A DNA stretch of 64,000 bases, taken from contig JAZARR010000213.1 of assembly GCA_037389465.1 (NCBI GenBank), positions 1,837,001-1,901,000 on the forward strand, read 5' to 3'. The DNA comes from Baylisascaris procyonis. Lineage: Eukaryota; Nematoda; Chromadorea; Rhabditida; Ascarididae. Position 1 is the stretch's first letter. Every line of letters begins with the position of its first letter. Shown one piece after another: positions 50,901-63,470 of the stretch. The notes under the pieces are model-generated. The model worked only from the letters and a program-made list of their open reading frames with translations, ran no database searches and was not told the DNA's origin. Position numbers and translations under genes: made by a program.

Positions 50901-53900
50901 TCGATCGCCTATGTGGTCAAATGACGGTAGATTTTTAATCATAAGGAAAAAAAAATCGCAAACACCGGATTAGGTTTTTTCGTCGATCGTTTATATAAGT
51001 CTTGAAAAAACAAGTGAGCCTAAAACATCACCTAAAATATTGACTGCTGCGTTACATATTAACGTAAAAGATCTCAATTCACTTTGAGGCACATAAAGGT
51101 CTACAAAGGCTTATACATAATAAGTCTATTATCTTCATTCTTACAAGTTCTGCATTTGTTCACAGCTGCTGAAAACTTGCTTAAAGGATCGCTTCATTTA
51201 ATGCTGATGTAAACGAAGATATTTGCACTTCTATAAGCATTAAAATTTTCATTATTATAGTTGAAATAATTCAATTTAAGTGATATTGAGTGATGTTATG
51301 GTTTTCATCTCTTCTCATGTCACATTCAGAGTGGGACTGAAGTTGTGTTGTTTGTCGAACTTCAAATGCATCCATTGGTCCTTTTTTTTGATTGACGCAA
51401 ACGCTTTGGGCAGATGGCATTGGCTAGGCTCTTATCGATGAATTGTTGATCAACGCATTTGTACTCAACTTTCATAAAATATTCAACATTTCATATGACA
51501 AGCCATTTTCGTTTTCGTTCTTTTCGAATGCGTTGCAAAATGTCAATCAAAATCGTTTCTCATCTCATCTGCTTGCTTAAAAACTTTAGTACAATCAACA
51601 CTGATGAGCAATCATATAGTGAGAGTGAAATGCGAATTTGTTATGTGGAGTTTAATCTCGAGATGGGGATATGTGGTAGAGGAGGGTTGATAGCTACTTC
51701 ATTCATTAAAATTAGAAGGAATGCTTTGCATATATATATATTTATATTTATATTTATATTTATGTTTATATTTATATTTATATTTATATTTATATTTATA
51801 TTTATATTTATATAAATCGAGAATTCTTTCTTCATGTTACCAGCATTTCAACTACTATGGTTAAACCCGAGCAAAAGTGTGCCATTAATAGAATCAGTCC
51901 AGTTTTGACAAATATCCTGAAATACTTATGAGCAATGCCCTCACCTGTCGGGGTATTGATTCTCTTTCAGGACAGCGATATACTAACAACAGCAATAAAA
52001 CAAACGCTACTAACAATGGTAAACTTTATCACTCGTCGTCCACACCTCATCTGATCAAATAAATGTTTTATTTTTCGTACAATATTTATTAGCCATTTTG
52101 AGTTAATAATTTATGTTAAGTGGCAATTTAAGTTCCCACATTTGCATTATGCATTTAAAAAATTAGATCGCAACACGTCGACGTTAATCATCTTTAACGT
52201 TCGTTTTACTTCCCTGCACGCTATATATTACATTTAAGTTTTACTCTATTAACTCATTCGGTTTTCAGTTGTGAATTTTTATTTTTCTCGTATTTTTATT
52301 GTGAATTCACTTTTTTTCCCACATTTTTATCTAATAATTCATCACATTTTCCCACTTCCTCCATGTTATTCGTTAGGTTCAATAAATGTATTTCTAAAGC
52401 TTTCGATAAACAATGCAAAGTTGTCGTTTAATGAGGCCACCGTGCTCATTTTTATGCGCATCATCTATCTTTAAACTCATTCATTATATAGTACAAATAT
52501 ATCAACTGCTGTAGATTTTCTTAATGGTATTCAAGAAATTATGAGTTTTTTCTTCCCATTTTATGAAGTGATCTTCGAAAAGAATTTTCCCGCAAATTCT
52601 TCCAATTCCGCCCTCTCCAACAGTTCTATTTTTCGCATGCGAATTCAACCATAGTTAGGTCAACTTGTTTCTCAACATTTTTATGTTTGAAATATCCATT
52701 TAGTATTTCATTGATTTGTTCCATCTCACAAATGTTATGCAGCACTTAAGAATCATTAATTATTTCAAACATCGAGGAAAATTTTTGACTGTTTAATTTG
52801 TAAATGTGAGATTACCACTAGATGAGTTGCCATTTCTGCATGAAATTGTTATCACAACTATTTGAAGTCCATTTTGCTATTTTTTTCGAGTTTTTTTATA
52901 ACAGATGATGTTTGTCTGGCAGCCGTCTGTCAACAATTAACTATTATACTAGAATCTAGTGATCAAAACATAAGAAATTTTCGATGAGTGATCAATATTT
53001 AGTCGTAATAGGCAAATTTCAGTCTTAGTAAGTCTATGAAAGCATAACATTGAAGACCTGTCATGGGTATTGATATTTCAAATTCAATCATTTATTGATC
53101 TGCTGTTGGGAAACAAAACATTTCATTTGTTTCAGATAAGCGTAACACAAATATCGATGCAAATCTTTGAAGCAATATTTTGGAAGAAGAAATATCCACT
53201 CAAATGACAACTTCGAACACTACAAACGATAACTCATTTAAAATCGAGTAGATCTTTTACTCGACAAAAATTATAAAGTTTTATTTCTGCAATCATAGTT
53301 TATTAGCAATTTCATAAATAATTTAAAATTAAGTCTACTCGAGAAGCAATTTACTGTTAAGTGCACCCTATTGACGCTATTTGATGGTATAAATTGCACT
53401 GAGCAATGCATATGAACGAAGAGCAAATCTATCGGAATGCCTCAAGTATTGCATTTATCCCCTCCTTTCCACCTCACTTCCTCTCTTCGATCAATGCCTT
53501 TAAAATAAATCCTATATTAGGTTTTTCTTTTATGAGATCTTCATTGAATCGCATTAAATAAATTTTCAGATTCTTCGTCATCTGTACGCATTAAAGGAGG
53601 TGAAAAAATCAACAGTATCGCATGATGCAATTTTTGCGTATTGTCGGCGCAAATGGCAGTGTGTGTATTTTTATGGATTGGCGACAATTTGGTGAACGAT
53701 ACTTCGGAATACTATCACATTGGAATGCATTTCGCATTCATTTATTAACCCCTGAGGCATTACAATTTCAATTATAACTCTCAATTCCAATTACGCTTGG
53801 ATGATCTTCGTAGGCGATATTTCAATTGAAGGAAAATAGGAGTAATTTAAATGTTTTTACTGATGACATAAAGAGAGAGAGAGAGCATCAAGCTTATATC

Positions 53901-56559
53901 CTCATGATATAGATTTGAATGACGACTTATTGAAAAAAAGAATTCACACTCAATCATTAATTTGCATTCATTTTTAACTCAGAAGAATGTATTGAAACTG
54001 CAAAGAAAAGACGAAAAAAAAAGATTCTGCTACGACGTTGTCGATCATTCACTTAGTGTTTAAATCAAATCGATTTGTTGGCAAATAATCGATCTTATTC
54101 GCAAAAATCAGTCGGCATTTTTGTTTATAAACATACCACCAACGATGCTGACAGCTATTCTCTTATACGTGAATGTTTTAATAGAGCTTCCTTGCTATTT
54201 GAATATATGCAAATTAATTACTACTCGCAGAGAAACGCCTATCTTAGAAAGAAGGTAGCATAGAGAATATGCTGCAAGAGATTCGAATTGAAGAAAAGAT
54301 ACCCAATGATCCGCTCTACGATCGATCATCGGTTGTAGAAGTGTGATTTGGCGTTTGATCGATAATTGAACGAGGGAGAAGGGGTATGGGGGAGGAGGGG
54401 GGGGTAATGATGTGCTGATATATATTCCTGAGGGTTTTATTATTCAATGAGTTGATGTTCACTTGAGAGCAAGTAGTCGAAGAGGAAAAAATTCATAGCT
54501 TAGTTGATTGAGCACAACCGGAAATTGTGAATCACTATAATTTCATTTTGTAGTTACTACGCTCTACTTGACTTTAAAACAATACAAATTATTTTTCAAA
54601 AATATATACCTTATGAAATGCGTTTTTTTTTAGAATGAATAATTATCTAAGCGAAAAATATTTAGTGGATTCGATTTCATGATTCAATATTTGAATTTTG
54701 AAAAAAAAAAAAAAAAGAAGAAACGCCTTTCAGTGATCATTATAACTAGTAGTATCACAACGAATAGATGACATTCGAATAGAAAACTTTCATGTTTTAT
54801 TCTTTTCAACAAATAACTTCATTAATCGACTATAACCATTTGTCTTTGTTTTCATTGATACAACAATTTTCGAATTTGTCTTTATCGTTGGTCGCTTTTC
54901 TTTTGTTCTTTTTTTCTTCATATTTCCACACTATCTAAAACAATTCTAACTTTCATTATATATATATTATTTGTTGCATTCTTCTAAGCAGTCTTCCAAT
55001 AATACGCTCTCAACTGTAAATAAATGAGCGGCGATTGATTTTTCTTCGAATATACACACATTCATTACCGTATTCATTACCGTATTCTAAAGGAACTCTT
55101 AGCAAAAACTTGTGCGTATTCACTCTAATATAGATAATCAACGATATATGACCATTTTGTAAAGTATTAATTGATATGCAGATAATTTCTAGCAGCACGA
55201 AATGCAAAATAAGAAAAAACAACTGGAGATGAATAGAGAAGAATGTTCAATGGTAGCAGGGAATTGAATATATCGGCACAATTATTGTGCAATAATAGGG
55301 ATCGCAAATCGATGTAGCATCAAAAACAAAGATTAAAAACTTAAATATAACCCTCAACCGATATTATTCATTTAATAGCTTTTCCACAACATTGAAATAT
55401 AAATAAAAAACCATCGGTGTGTTTACCTATCATGTTTTTTTTTACTTGCTGGATTTCAAAGAAGCCGGAATGAGATAAATTCCCAAACGAACTGTTCATA
55501 AAGAAAACTTTCAGTCGGGTAGCTGAATGATCAGCAAGGAAGCTGTCGACAGCAAAATTTAACGCCTGTAAAAGCCAACTGCACTATAAAATCAGGTCCC
55601 AAAAAGGTACCTCCATTGTGTAGCTTACTGTAGATGATCTGTAGTTAAACATCCTTGCTCAAGCAGTAACAGTGTCCTCTTCAAATGGGATCTTGCTTTA
55701 CCAAGCACTTTCTAGTTTTGCTGTCCGAATCACCTCACGTTACTGGTTATACATTCTATCGATTTGTCGAAACAAACCAGCCGGTTGTCACCTCTTCTTG
55801 GTCTTCACAGAGCTACAGTGCTCTCTCTTTGGGAACGAGAAGGCTTGTAGGCACCACATTTGTATTTAATAAGAGTAAAGCCACCTTGTGTATATCAGGC
55901 AAGGCGCTTAGATCCATTAGAAGTATTTTAAGGGGTTAATTAAATTTTTTTCCGTATTTTACTATGAAGTTTCAAGGCAATATGTCGGCGGTAAAATAAC
56001 CGATATGACAGCATCTTCATTGTTTATCGGCATCACAAAACCAATTTGGTTCCATTTAGTGCGCTTACTGAAACAATCGGCGAGAAAAATTAGTTGATGA
56101 AGCGGATAAGGCAAATTAACGCAACGATCCCTTGCAAATACCCTTTGCCGCACTCGTAAGCTATTTCCAAGCCTGAACGCCATCTCATTTCCAAACGCCT
56201 CTTTAGTCCATTCATCATTAAAATTTCATCGTGTCATAAACTATCGTCGGAGATGAGCAATAAGACAACATTCACTCTGCTTATAAATATCCTCATTTCT
56301 AGAATATTCCCACTTGATGGAACTTCCCCATATCAGGAAAAAACCCGAAATTCTAGTAAATTTTTAAATATGTTTAGTAGTTTCAATGATAATAACATTT
56401 AAAAATAAAAATGCTCAAAATTCAATTGAATTTTGGATGCTTCTCAACGTATACCGCACTAAAGTTGAATTCTAATAAGCATAGTCTCTATTGCAGACAG
56501 CTTATCTAAATTAATAAAACATGAACCCTACCGATCCTTACCCTCATCGTATTTTCGAA
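38775..56559 (+). CDS. Large multi-exon gene of tiny exons, product unrecognised (partial)
   Basis: Ten exons, each with plausible AG and GT borders and a shared phase: 38775-38886, 40831-40861, 45870-46039, 46119-46143, 47343-47367, 49192-49299, 49967-50081, 51971-52018, 53570-53599 (or 53614) and 56497-56559. They add about 240 aa. Readable pieces are [20 protein letters not shown], then [91 protein letters not shown], an Asn/Thr-rich [25 protein letters not shown] and [15 protein letters not shown]. No enzyme fold or membrane segment is visible; it looks like a disordered, phospho-regulated scaffold or channel terminus. Exons 6 and 7 carry the same HRGF-x(2)-KAR-x-VLL motif. The first exon and the end are not fixed. 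Introns reach 5 kb. It may be two genes: alternative terminal exons at 42897 and 43438 would also fit after the second exon. Confidence 0.5.
40637..40706. repeat. (TA)n microsatellite
   Basis: About 70 bp of TA dinucleotides, 125 bp upstream of the small exon at 40831. Confidence 0.97.
41879..41908. repeat. Poly-A run
   Basis: About 30 consecutive A within the intron following 40861. Similar shorter runs occur at 22321-22344, 40405-40422 and 61320-61340. There is no adjacent retrotransposon body. Confidence 0.9.
44867..45840. other. Unassigned open frames in a long intron
   Basis: The longest uninterrupted minus frame of the region (44867-45256, 129 aa, Ser/Leu-rich) overlaps plus frames at 45126-45347 ([20 protein letters not shown]) and 45587-45847. 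The plus frames look somewhat protein-like but have no splice partners that fit the surrounding exons. They may be a decayed gene or unspliced noise. Confidence 0.2.
51730..51815. repeat. (TTTATA)n hexanucleotide array
   Basis: About 14 copies of a six-base unit (TTTATA/ATTTAT), nearly perfect with one G variant near 51763, located 155 bp upstream of the exon at 51971. It is the only hexamer array in the window. Confidence 0.93.
54374..54404 (+). other. Putative G-quadruplex motif
   Basis: Four G runs of 3 or more (GGG, GGGG, GGGGG, GGGGGGGG) separated by loops of 3-5 bases. The motif is on the sense strand of the intron between the exons at 53570 and 56497. The surrounding DNA is AT-rich, so the motif stands out. 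Confidence 0.5.
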
Positions 56560-56705
56560 GTGATGACACCTACACAAACAATAGAAAAGATGTCTTCTAG
56601 TGCCTATCGTTTTTTTTGTCGGTATTAATAACGTATGATGGCCGTTATACATTCTATGGAAATGTCGGTCAACTCCTGATGCCTTATTGAGGATGCTTTG
56701 AAATT

Positions 56706-56774
56706 TTATGAGTACAACAACAGCCAAATGATAGCAACGATAACAATAACAGTGAAGGCATAAAACCAACCCAT
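56706..56774 (-). CDS. Possible 22-aa single-span membrane micropeptide
   Basis: An ATG-to-TAA frame of 22 codons that is almost entirely one hydrophobic helix: MGWFYAFTVIV, then IVAIIWLLLYS. The pattern of FT followed by branched residues and a WLLL ending recalls sarcolipin-type SERCA regulators. The frame is open further upstream (to 56930) without resembling a longer protein. It lies downstream of the minus gene at 58505-63027, and also in an intron of the plus gene on the opposite strand. GTT/ATC-rich DNA can make such frames by chance. Confidence 0.2.
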   Translation of the reverse strand: MGWFYAFTVIVIVAIIWLLLYS

Positions 56775-58504
56775 CCCCCCCCCTTCTCTCCTCACAATTG
56801 AGCCCAAAATTCGACTATAAGACCTGGAACCTTCCCACTGACAGCGAAAGAGCGGGCGTTGAAACTTACGACTGTAAATATTACCAGTGTCAAATTTTGG
56901 GCTAGAATCTTTTTTGAGACAAGGCTTCAAACTGATGGACTCATATATATCAACTCTTGAAATATGACATTAATTTACGGAAAGATAAAAGAAACACGAA
57001 ACACGAAATCCCTTAGAATCTCAATCCAACATAAGATTATTTCACTAAACAGAGATAACCTTATGTCCATAATGGTGCTGATCGTTTGTCTCTTAAATAA
57101 CTGCGTAGTATACGTTATACAAAGCAAATATTGGAAAATTCATATGCAAGCATACAACACTAATGTCAACTATATTAAATCAATAATCAACAATCCCTTT
57201 AAAAATTTTTATCAAATCTTTTTGTTAAAAATATCAATTTTTTCCCCAATAAACAAGCGATAGGAAGAGCAAAATACTCAATGGCAAATGGGATATGCAT
57301 CACTCCTAATAAAGAGAAGCAAAGGGTACTCAACCATTTCAAGCAATAATTTATAAACTTTTCAATTGGTATGATACCGATTCGACTACATAATCAGAGT
57401 ACTGCAAGTCGTTTTCTGAATCTTGGTGGGAAGCATCGCCGCTTAAGTGATAACCAAACGTCGAGACAGTATCCGCTAGTTGAACCTGAAATCACTAATA
57501 TTACTTTAGCATACATCTTCATTGCTCGCAAGGTCACGTGAAGTACAACAACTATGCGACAATAGTGGATCATGACAAGAACCCTGAATCCATAATGAAA
57601 TGATCTCATCAATGGGCACTGTATTCTACTCCCTGAATGAAGAGATGCTTAATTAGGTCCTTTCTTTATCTTTATTATAATGCAACATGCAAAAAAAGTT
57701 ATGAGTAAAACAATAAAGCCATTTAAGTACGAAAACAACTAAAAAATGCGATAAGAAAGAAAATACTCTAAAAATCCGAATCATCTACTACGTAGCAAGC
57801 AGAACTTATTGTTGTATACAAAGAAGCTATTAAATTCTCTTCGAAGCAATAAACACTTTTGAATCCCTTCATGGACAAATTGCATGAAAAGCGTAGTATG
57901 AAATTGGTCGCTATCTTTTCTCTTCCCTTCCCAAATGGCTGGGAAACACATTAGAACATCTTCGAGAAGAAATAACCCGCAGACCTTGAAGCACATTCAC
58001 AACCGTCCTTCCGCCTTCCTTACCCTTTAGATTTCCTTTCAATTTAACGGACCTTCATTTGCTTCACTGAAGATACATATCGCCATCCTATCTTTCTTAG
58101 CCTTTCATCGATCCTCTCACTCCTCCCCCCCCCTCTCCTCCAATCGAGGGCCCTGCTTTGTGTGATAACAAATGAACTGCTAATAACAAACAATGCATAC
58201 CTCCTCGGTAATACAATTAGCTGCTCTCCGTATTGCGTCGTGACATTTTCTATCCCAAAGCATCCGTTGTGCACATCCATCCACCAATACTGCCAACAAT
58301 TGCACCATCTACAACAAAATTCATCACTTCTCGTTTATTCTTCAAACATCTTTATGAGCAAATATCATTTGCTGTTGTGCTAAAGATCAGCTCTATCAAT
58401 CAACCGGAAATAAACTAATTAGGCTAGATGAAATCTTTCATCAATTCAACTCAACATATCACATAATATAAAGACTAGAATAAAACTTTTCGCCTCAATA
58501 AAAC
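56775..58504. other. Intergenic, no gene recognised
   Basis: Somewhat less AT-rich than the surroundings, with short overlapping frames on both strands (56964-57263, 57394-57612, 57781-57996, 58044-58280). They show no shared splice signals. A C-rich tract lies at 58125-58140. Confidence 0.4.
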
Positions 58505-61500
58505 TCAATTTTCCTCCACTGAAATAAGCTTGTCAGTAAAAAAATCATTAACGAATTGAAATGTACTAACATTTCGATAACGATTAGCGTCCAATTCTTG
58601 TGTATCGATTAACGCGACGAGATGATCGATTATTGTAGCTGCTTCGTGTCCCGATAGCTTATCCGCTATTTGCTCAACTAAATTCCGGTGTGTTATCGTG
58701 TGATTGAGTAACGCCGAGAGTAATTCAGTGCCACTCTCTTCTATGCTGAAAATATTCAAAGTGAACGTATTTTTTCTTTAATTCACCCTTAGCTAAAGCA
58801 TCGAAATATTCTGGAAAGTATCGTCACTTGATGCACTTGGAGGGACGATGCACACTGCACATTGGTACAGATGGGAAGCTGCATATCGTTTATTGCAGAC
58901 TCAAAGCAACATAGGCAATAATCATTTCAAAGGTTGTTTAACAGTGGCCATATTTTTCAGATCTCTAAAAGCAAAGAAAAAATACGTTTGAACTTCTCGT
59001 AGAATTAGAAAGCCCTTATTTTCCATTTACTATATAACAATGGACCAAAAGGAACGCTAAATAATGAAAGAAATGAAGTAAAGTTTTATTAACTCAAAAC
59101 GACATCTTCCCTGAATGCATGAGTGAATTTAGATGGTGGGAGCACTTGACATTCCCAGCACTGCATTGCGAGAAGGGATACTAGGATCTGCAATCCCTTT
59201 CCCCTCCACTTAAATATACCAACCACTTAGTTAGAATTACAACTATATAAATAACCAGAATATTCACATATAAAAGAAAAAAAAAGAACGAATTCAAAAT
59301 GTGAAGTTATATCGACAAAGGCAACAGGATGTTATAACAGTGAAAAACTGAAAAAAAAGCCATTAAAAAAGCATTGAACAACTAACGTATCATGTGCCAT
59401 TTTAAGATAAACAGCATAGACCGCCTCATTGATACTGAGTGCACAACGAATAAAATCGAGTGCTATATCAAACCAACCTTCGTATTGCACCAATTCGGCT
59501 ATCCTCATACAAACACTACAAACAAAACATTATGTTATAGTCGATTTGAATGCTTACTTTCAACTTTTGTTGTGTATGCACTCCAAAGTTATACCAGAAA
59601 ATATACTTCCTAGCTGAGCTATCCTCACTACTAAGCATTGAAAACTAAACGAGCAACCTTCTATATGGGATTCAACTCTGATCACTTCAAATATCGCGAA
59701 ACTTTTCGGAGAAAATATCACATCTAGAACGCATGAAACAACATCCATTCTCTAGCCACTAATTTTTTAACTCTCTCTCCCTCCTCAAAAAAATTAACTC
59801 TTACAAAAGGTCGTCTAATAACATCTTGGCTATGCCTGCCACAAACAATAAGCACAATGACTGCATTAATAATTGACCTTTATTTTCACTATTACGATAA
59901 AATTTCTATGAAATGAAACGATCTCAATAAGGGACAGATAAAATAAAATTGGAGAGTACTGACTCAGTAGCCCTGAAAACACGTTGCTGGACAAATCGAG
60001 CGAGAACGGCTTTGCCCGAGCCATCTTTGCCTAAATGGGAGCAAATGCAATCTAATAGAGCCTTCTGTCGCCAAGGCGCAAAAATCGAATACGACAGTTC
60101 CGCCGGGATTTTGGCATTCCGTGACGGAGACATCAATTCCACCAGCTCCGACCATGAACGCTCCAAATCCTTAAATGAAAAGATTTTATGAACTAAACTA
60201 TCAAGCGACACCTCGAGTAGCACATCACTTCAGCAAGGTTTCCAAAAAAACGGTGGTCCTCGCCATCTTCTACCACTTGGGACTCCTTTTCCATCAACAC
60301 GTTCAAGTCACTATTGACATATACCTTCACCTAAGATATATCCCACGTCAAGGATCTACTTTACATTCTCATTTCCATATAACTAATGCAATAAAGCATC
60401 TACTATTGCAATCAGAAAGCATGAAATCAATAAAAATTTGAAAGTTACATAAGTATCGACATAAGAAGCAATAAAATAATTAAAAATTATAGCCATTCCA
60501 CCGCTTGCGTTGCTAAATTAACACCATAAAGCAGTGAAGCACCGAGAACAATGAGAGAGGAAGTTGCTCCTTCTTCCTCCCACCCCTTACCCCTCCCTAT
60601 CGAGCAGTCATATGCCCTATATCACTCTCTAAAATGGAAGAAATGGCTTAGCAACTCACCTCTTTATTTATAATATTTACAACAGCAACAGTAATCGGAT
60701 CGGTGGGCAACGATTGTCGATCCTTCATTATCGATGTATATATAGGACAAGGTTCTGCTCGAAGCTTCGTACTGTTCAATCGCGTTAACAACATCCTATC
60801 CATGCTGTAATCATTACAGCTTAGGCAAAACATTTCAGTCAAGAAAAAGAAAAATGAAAAAAAAAATGAAAGAAATTTTATTTCCTCCATTTTTATATCT
60901 ATAAAATTGCTTCTAAACTTTTACCTCAAGTAGCGTTTATTTATTTATTTATTTATTTATTCATTTATTTTTGAATATTTGAGTGAAAGAGTAATTATTT
61001 GTACTTGATTTTCAAAAAAAAAACGGAAATAAAAGTCAAAAAACCAACTTTAGAGCAATTTTTGCGATATTATGCTCACCAGTCAATTTAAGAACACCAT
61101 CCTCCTCCAAATATTTTGCCTGCAAAAAAATAAAATATTATAAACATATTACGGTAGATAAAGATGCCATTACAGTATGAAGAAACATTACGATGAAAAT
61201 AGTGCAACTATGGTAAATAGGCGGGTGTTAAGAATGCTCACCTCTTGTCCCCTCATCCCCCACCTCCCAACCCCAACCACATAACTATCATCACCTCACT
61301 ATCACTTGGGAAGTTTGCGCAAAAAAAAAAAAAAAAAAAAACTTGCGATCTCCTCATTTTCCCATTGAGGAACAAGATTTAGGCTATAGTTTCTTGTGCA
61401 TTCATTAAATGACTGATCAGAAGTAACAAACGACGTATGATGGATTTATTCGAATCAAAGGATGAGTTTATGTTTTGCACATGGTATATCGCATTATCTG

Positions 61501-63027
61501 TATATTATCTACAATGGAGTTGCAAACCATCTATAAATTCAATGAATAATTACAACATATTTTTAAGCATTTCATTATCTTCAATATGTACTCTTACATC
61601 TATAAATATTAATTAATGCTCTAAAATAAGTGAGAAAAAAGGGGAAATCAAAAAAAACAACGAATATACGAGATGAATGAATACTTACTTCGATGGGTAA
61701 TTTCGTCTCTGGCCATAAGAATGTTTTCTCAGCGAGTATATCCTCATCATGTTCGGAACACAACAATTTCATAGATATTCGTTGATGACCTTCTGAAATG
61801 TTAATCAATTTATATTCAATCAACTCAAAGATTTTTATTTTTATATGCATTGCTATTGCCGAATATTTTAACATTAGCACAACAATGTAAGTCACATAAA
61901 ATTCAAGCCACTTATCACGTATATGGAATCCTTTCCCCGTGTGGGGTCTGATTTTTTTCAGTACAAATATTATTCTTTGAAAAGTAACGTCCAGCGATCA
62001 TTGAGGATTTTAGTTTTAAAGATATTAGAGAAGGTGAAAATGCATCATAAACAGGTAAAACCCCTCATATATGTTTTTTAAACGAACAACAAAGAATAAT
62101 GGAGAAATAATAGTTGAAATGAAAGAGTTCGTGGAAAAATCATAGAGATCAGTGTAGAAATATAGTGAGGAGGAGAAAATTTTTGTTAAATGTAGAAATA
62201 ATTCAAATGGTAGAGATGATCTTTTATGAAACATAAATGGTTGCTATTAGAATAGAAATTATCATAGAGCGATTTATTTCAACAACAATTTGAGGAATAA
62301 TTTTGTAAGTAAGCTTTCAAAGTAGCAATTAGTTCAGGAAATAAGAGCATATGCAAATATGAAATTTGAGGGAGGGAGAGAGGGGAGTTCAGCATAAATT
62401 TGACGCCTGAATTCATCTCTACCGTCTGATTCGCCTAAATTGAGGAGGGGAACATAGTGTGGGAAGGTCATTCCTTTTCTGCTATTCTTCTACTCGTTCA
62501 TCAAAACATAAAATATTATATATAAAAATGAGCCGTAAAAAAAACCCAAAATAATTACAAAAAATAGGCAGTGAATGTTCTTTGTCCTTTTTTTCGTCCT
62601 CTGCCAATGCTAAGATCCGTTGAGAACAACAAAAGAACTCAGTATTGCAACGGAATGAGATTATACATTTAACAGCTGATAGAAACCCTAATTGAGAAGC
62701 TAATCACAACGTCTTTAAGGAAAAGAATTTTCAGCGATTTAACTGATATGATGATTTCAGAAATATACTATAAGGAAAAAGTCATGCATCATATCGTTCT
62801 ATAAAGGCAATAGTTATTGAGTTTATCTAGTGGCGCTTTTGTCCGGATAGCGTTTTTGCACATTACTTTCGAAATCTGGTTGACAATAATCTAGTTTATT
62901 GTCGACATTCCGTATAACCGAACAAGAAGTGAGGTGCATAAGGAAACACACCTTGAACAGATTTGTTATCGAATGTGATCGTTATGAAGAAGCGTTCATC
63001 TAATGCACATCGCAATATATCATCCAT
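58505..63027 (-). CDS. Six-exon gene, helical protein of about 270 aa (possibly NOL11-like)
   Basis: Exons in order: 63027-62952 (ATG, MDDILRCALDERFF), 61792-61689, 61119-61080, 60804-60660, 60169-59964 and 58745-58505. Readable segments are ISMKLLCSEHDEDILAEKTF, LWPETKLPIE, LPTDPITVAVVNIINKE, ELVELMSPSRNAKIPAEL, YSIFAPWRQKALLDCI, ELLSALLNHTITHRNLVEQI and a closing RNVSTFQFVNDFFTDKLIS. The last 80 residues are a run of short helices (LL..L....L...LS..EA..II..LV.LI) followed by a segment ending in FQFVNDFFTDKL. This layout loosely resembles the C-terminus of NOL11/Utp8-type rRNA-processing factors, but I am not sure enough to name it. All joins are in phase except exon 3 to exon 4: exon 3 leaves phase 1 and exon 4 needs phase 2, so a small exon or a sequence error lies between 60805 and 61079. 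Confidence 0.72.
60936..60970. repeat. (TTTA)n microsatellite
   Basis: About eight TTTA copies in the intron between exons 3 and 4 of the minus gene. This intron is also where the reading phase breaks. Confidence 0.93.
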
Positions 63028-63470
63028 TATTCATGTGATAACGATATAAACCAACTGCAAAATTTAATTCAATTTAAAAATAAACGCATATCGAAGAGGC
63101 AGGTGCTCGTATTATGAAAACTGATTACGCAAATATCTTATGCCATTAATCAACGATCATCGTACGAATCATGCAACATGAACAGACCTATGCTATGAAT
63201 GTCCAACAACGGGATTGATGTTTCATCTCTCTTAAATCGAATTTGGCATCACAGAGGGGTCTGAAATAAATGTATGAACGTTTATATTGAGTTTATAAGC
63301 CACTGATTTAAAAAAAAAATATTGATAATTTCACTTAAAGGAGCAAAAAAAGAGAGAGTACTTCGATAGGTTGGTTTGATTTTCTACAATGCAAAAAACC
63401 TAAACATAGAAGGGCATCTTCCACTAGTAGCACAATTTAGAGTTAGCTTCAATAATTCTTATCTCTGCAG
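63028..63470. other. Right flank, no gene recognised
   Basis: This would hold the promoter of the minus gene starting at 63027. AT-rich, no coding signal and no recognisable core promoter motif. Confidence 0.4.

Noticed and set aside
51459..51815. 118-aa frame ending in a repeated IFIFIF tail
   Set aside because: The tail is the translation of the hexanucleotide array; the front part lacks coding features.
53872..53886. Short GA repeat considered as a regulatory GAGA element
   Set aside because: Too short and isolated in an intron to support a function.
55672..56183. Overlapping frames on both strands (55672-55869, 55685-55939, 55962-56183)
   Set aside because: Mildly protein-like, but overlapping in several frames without splice signals or recognisable domains.
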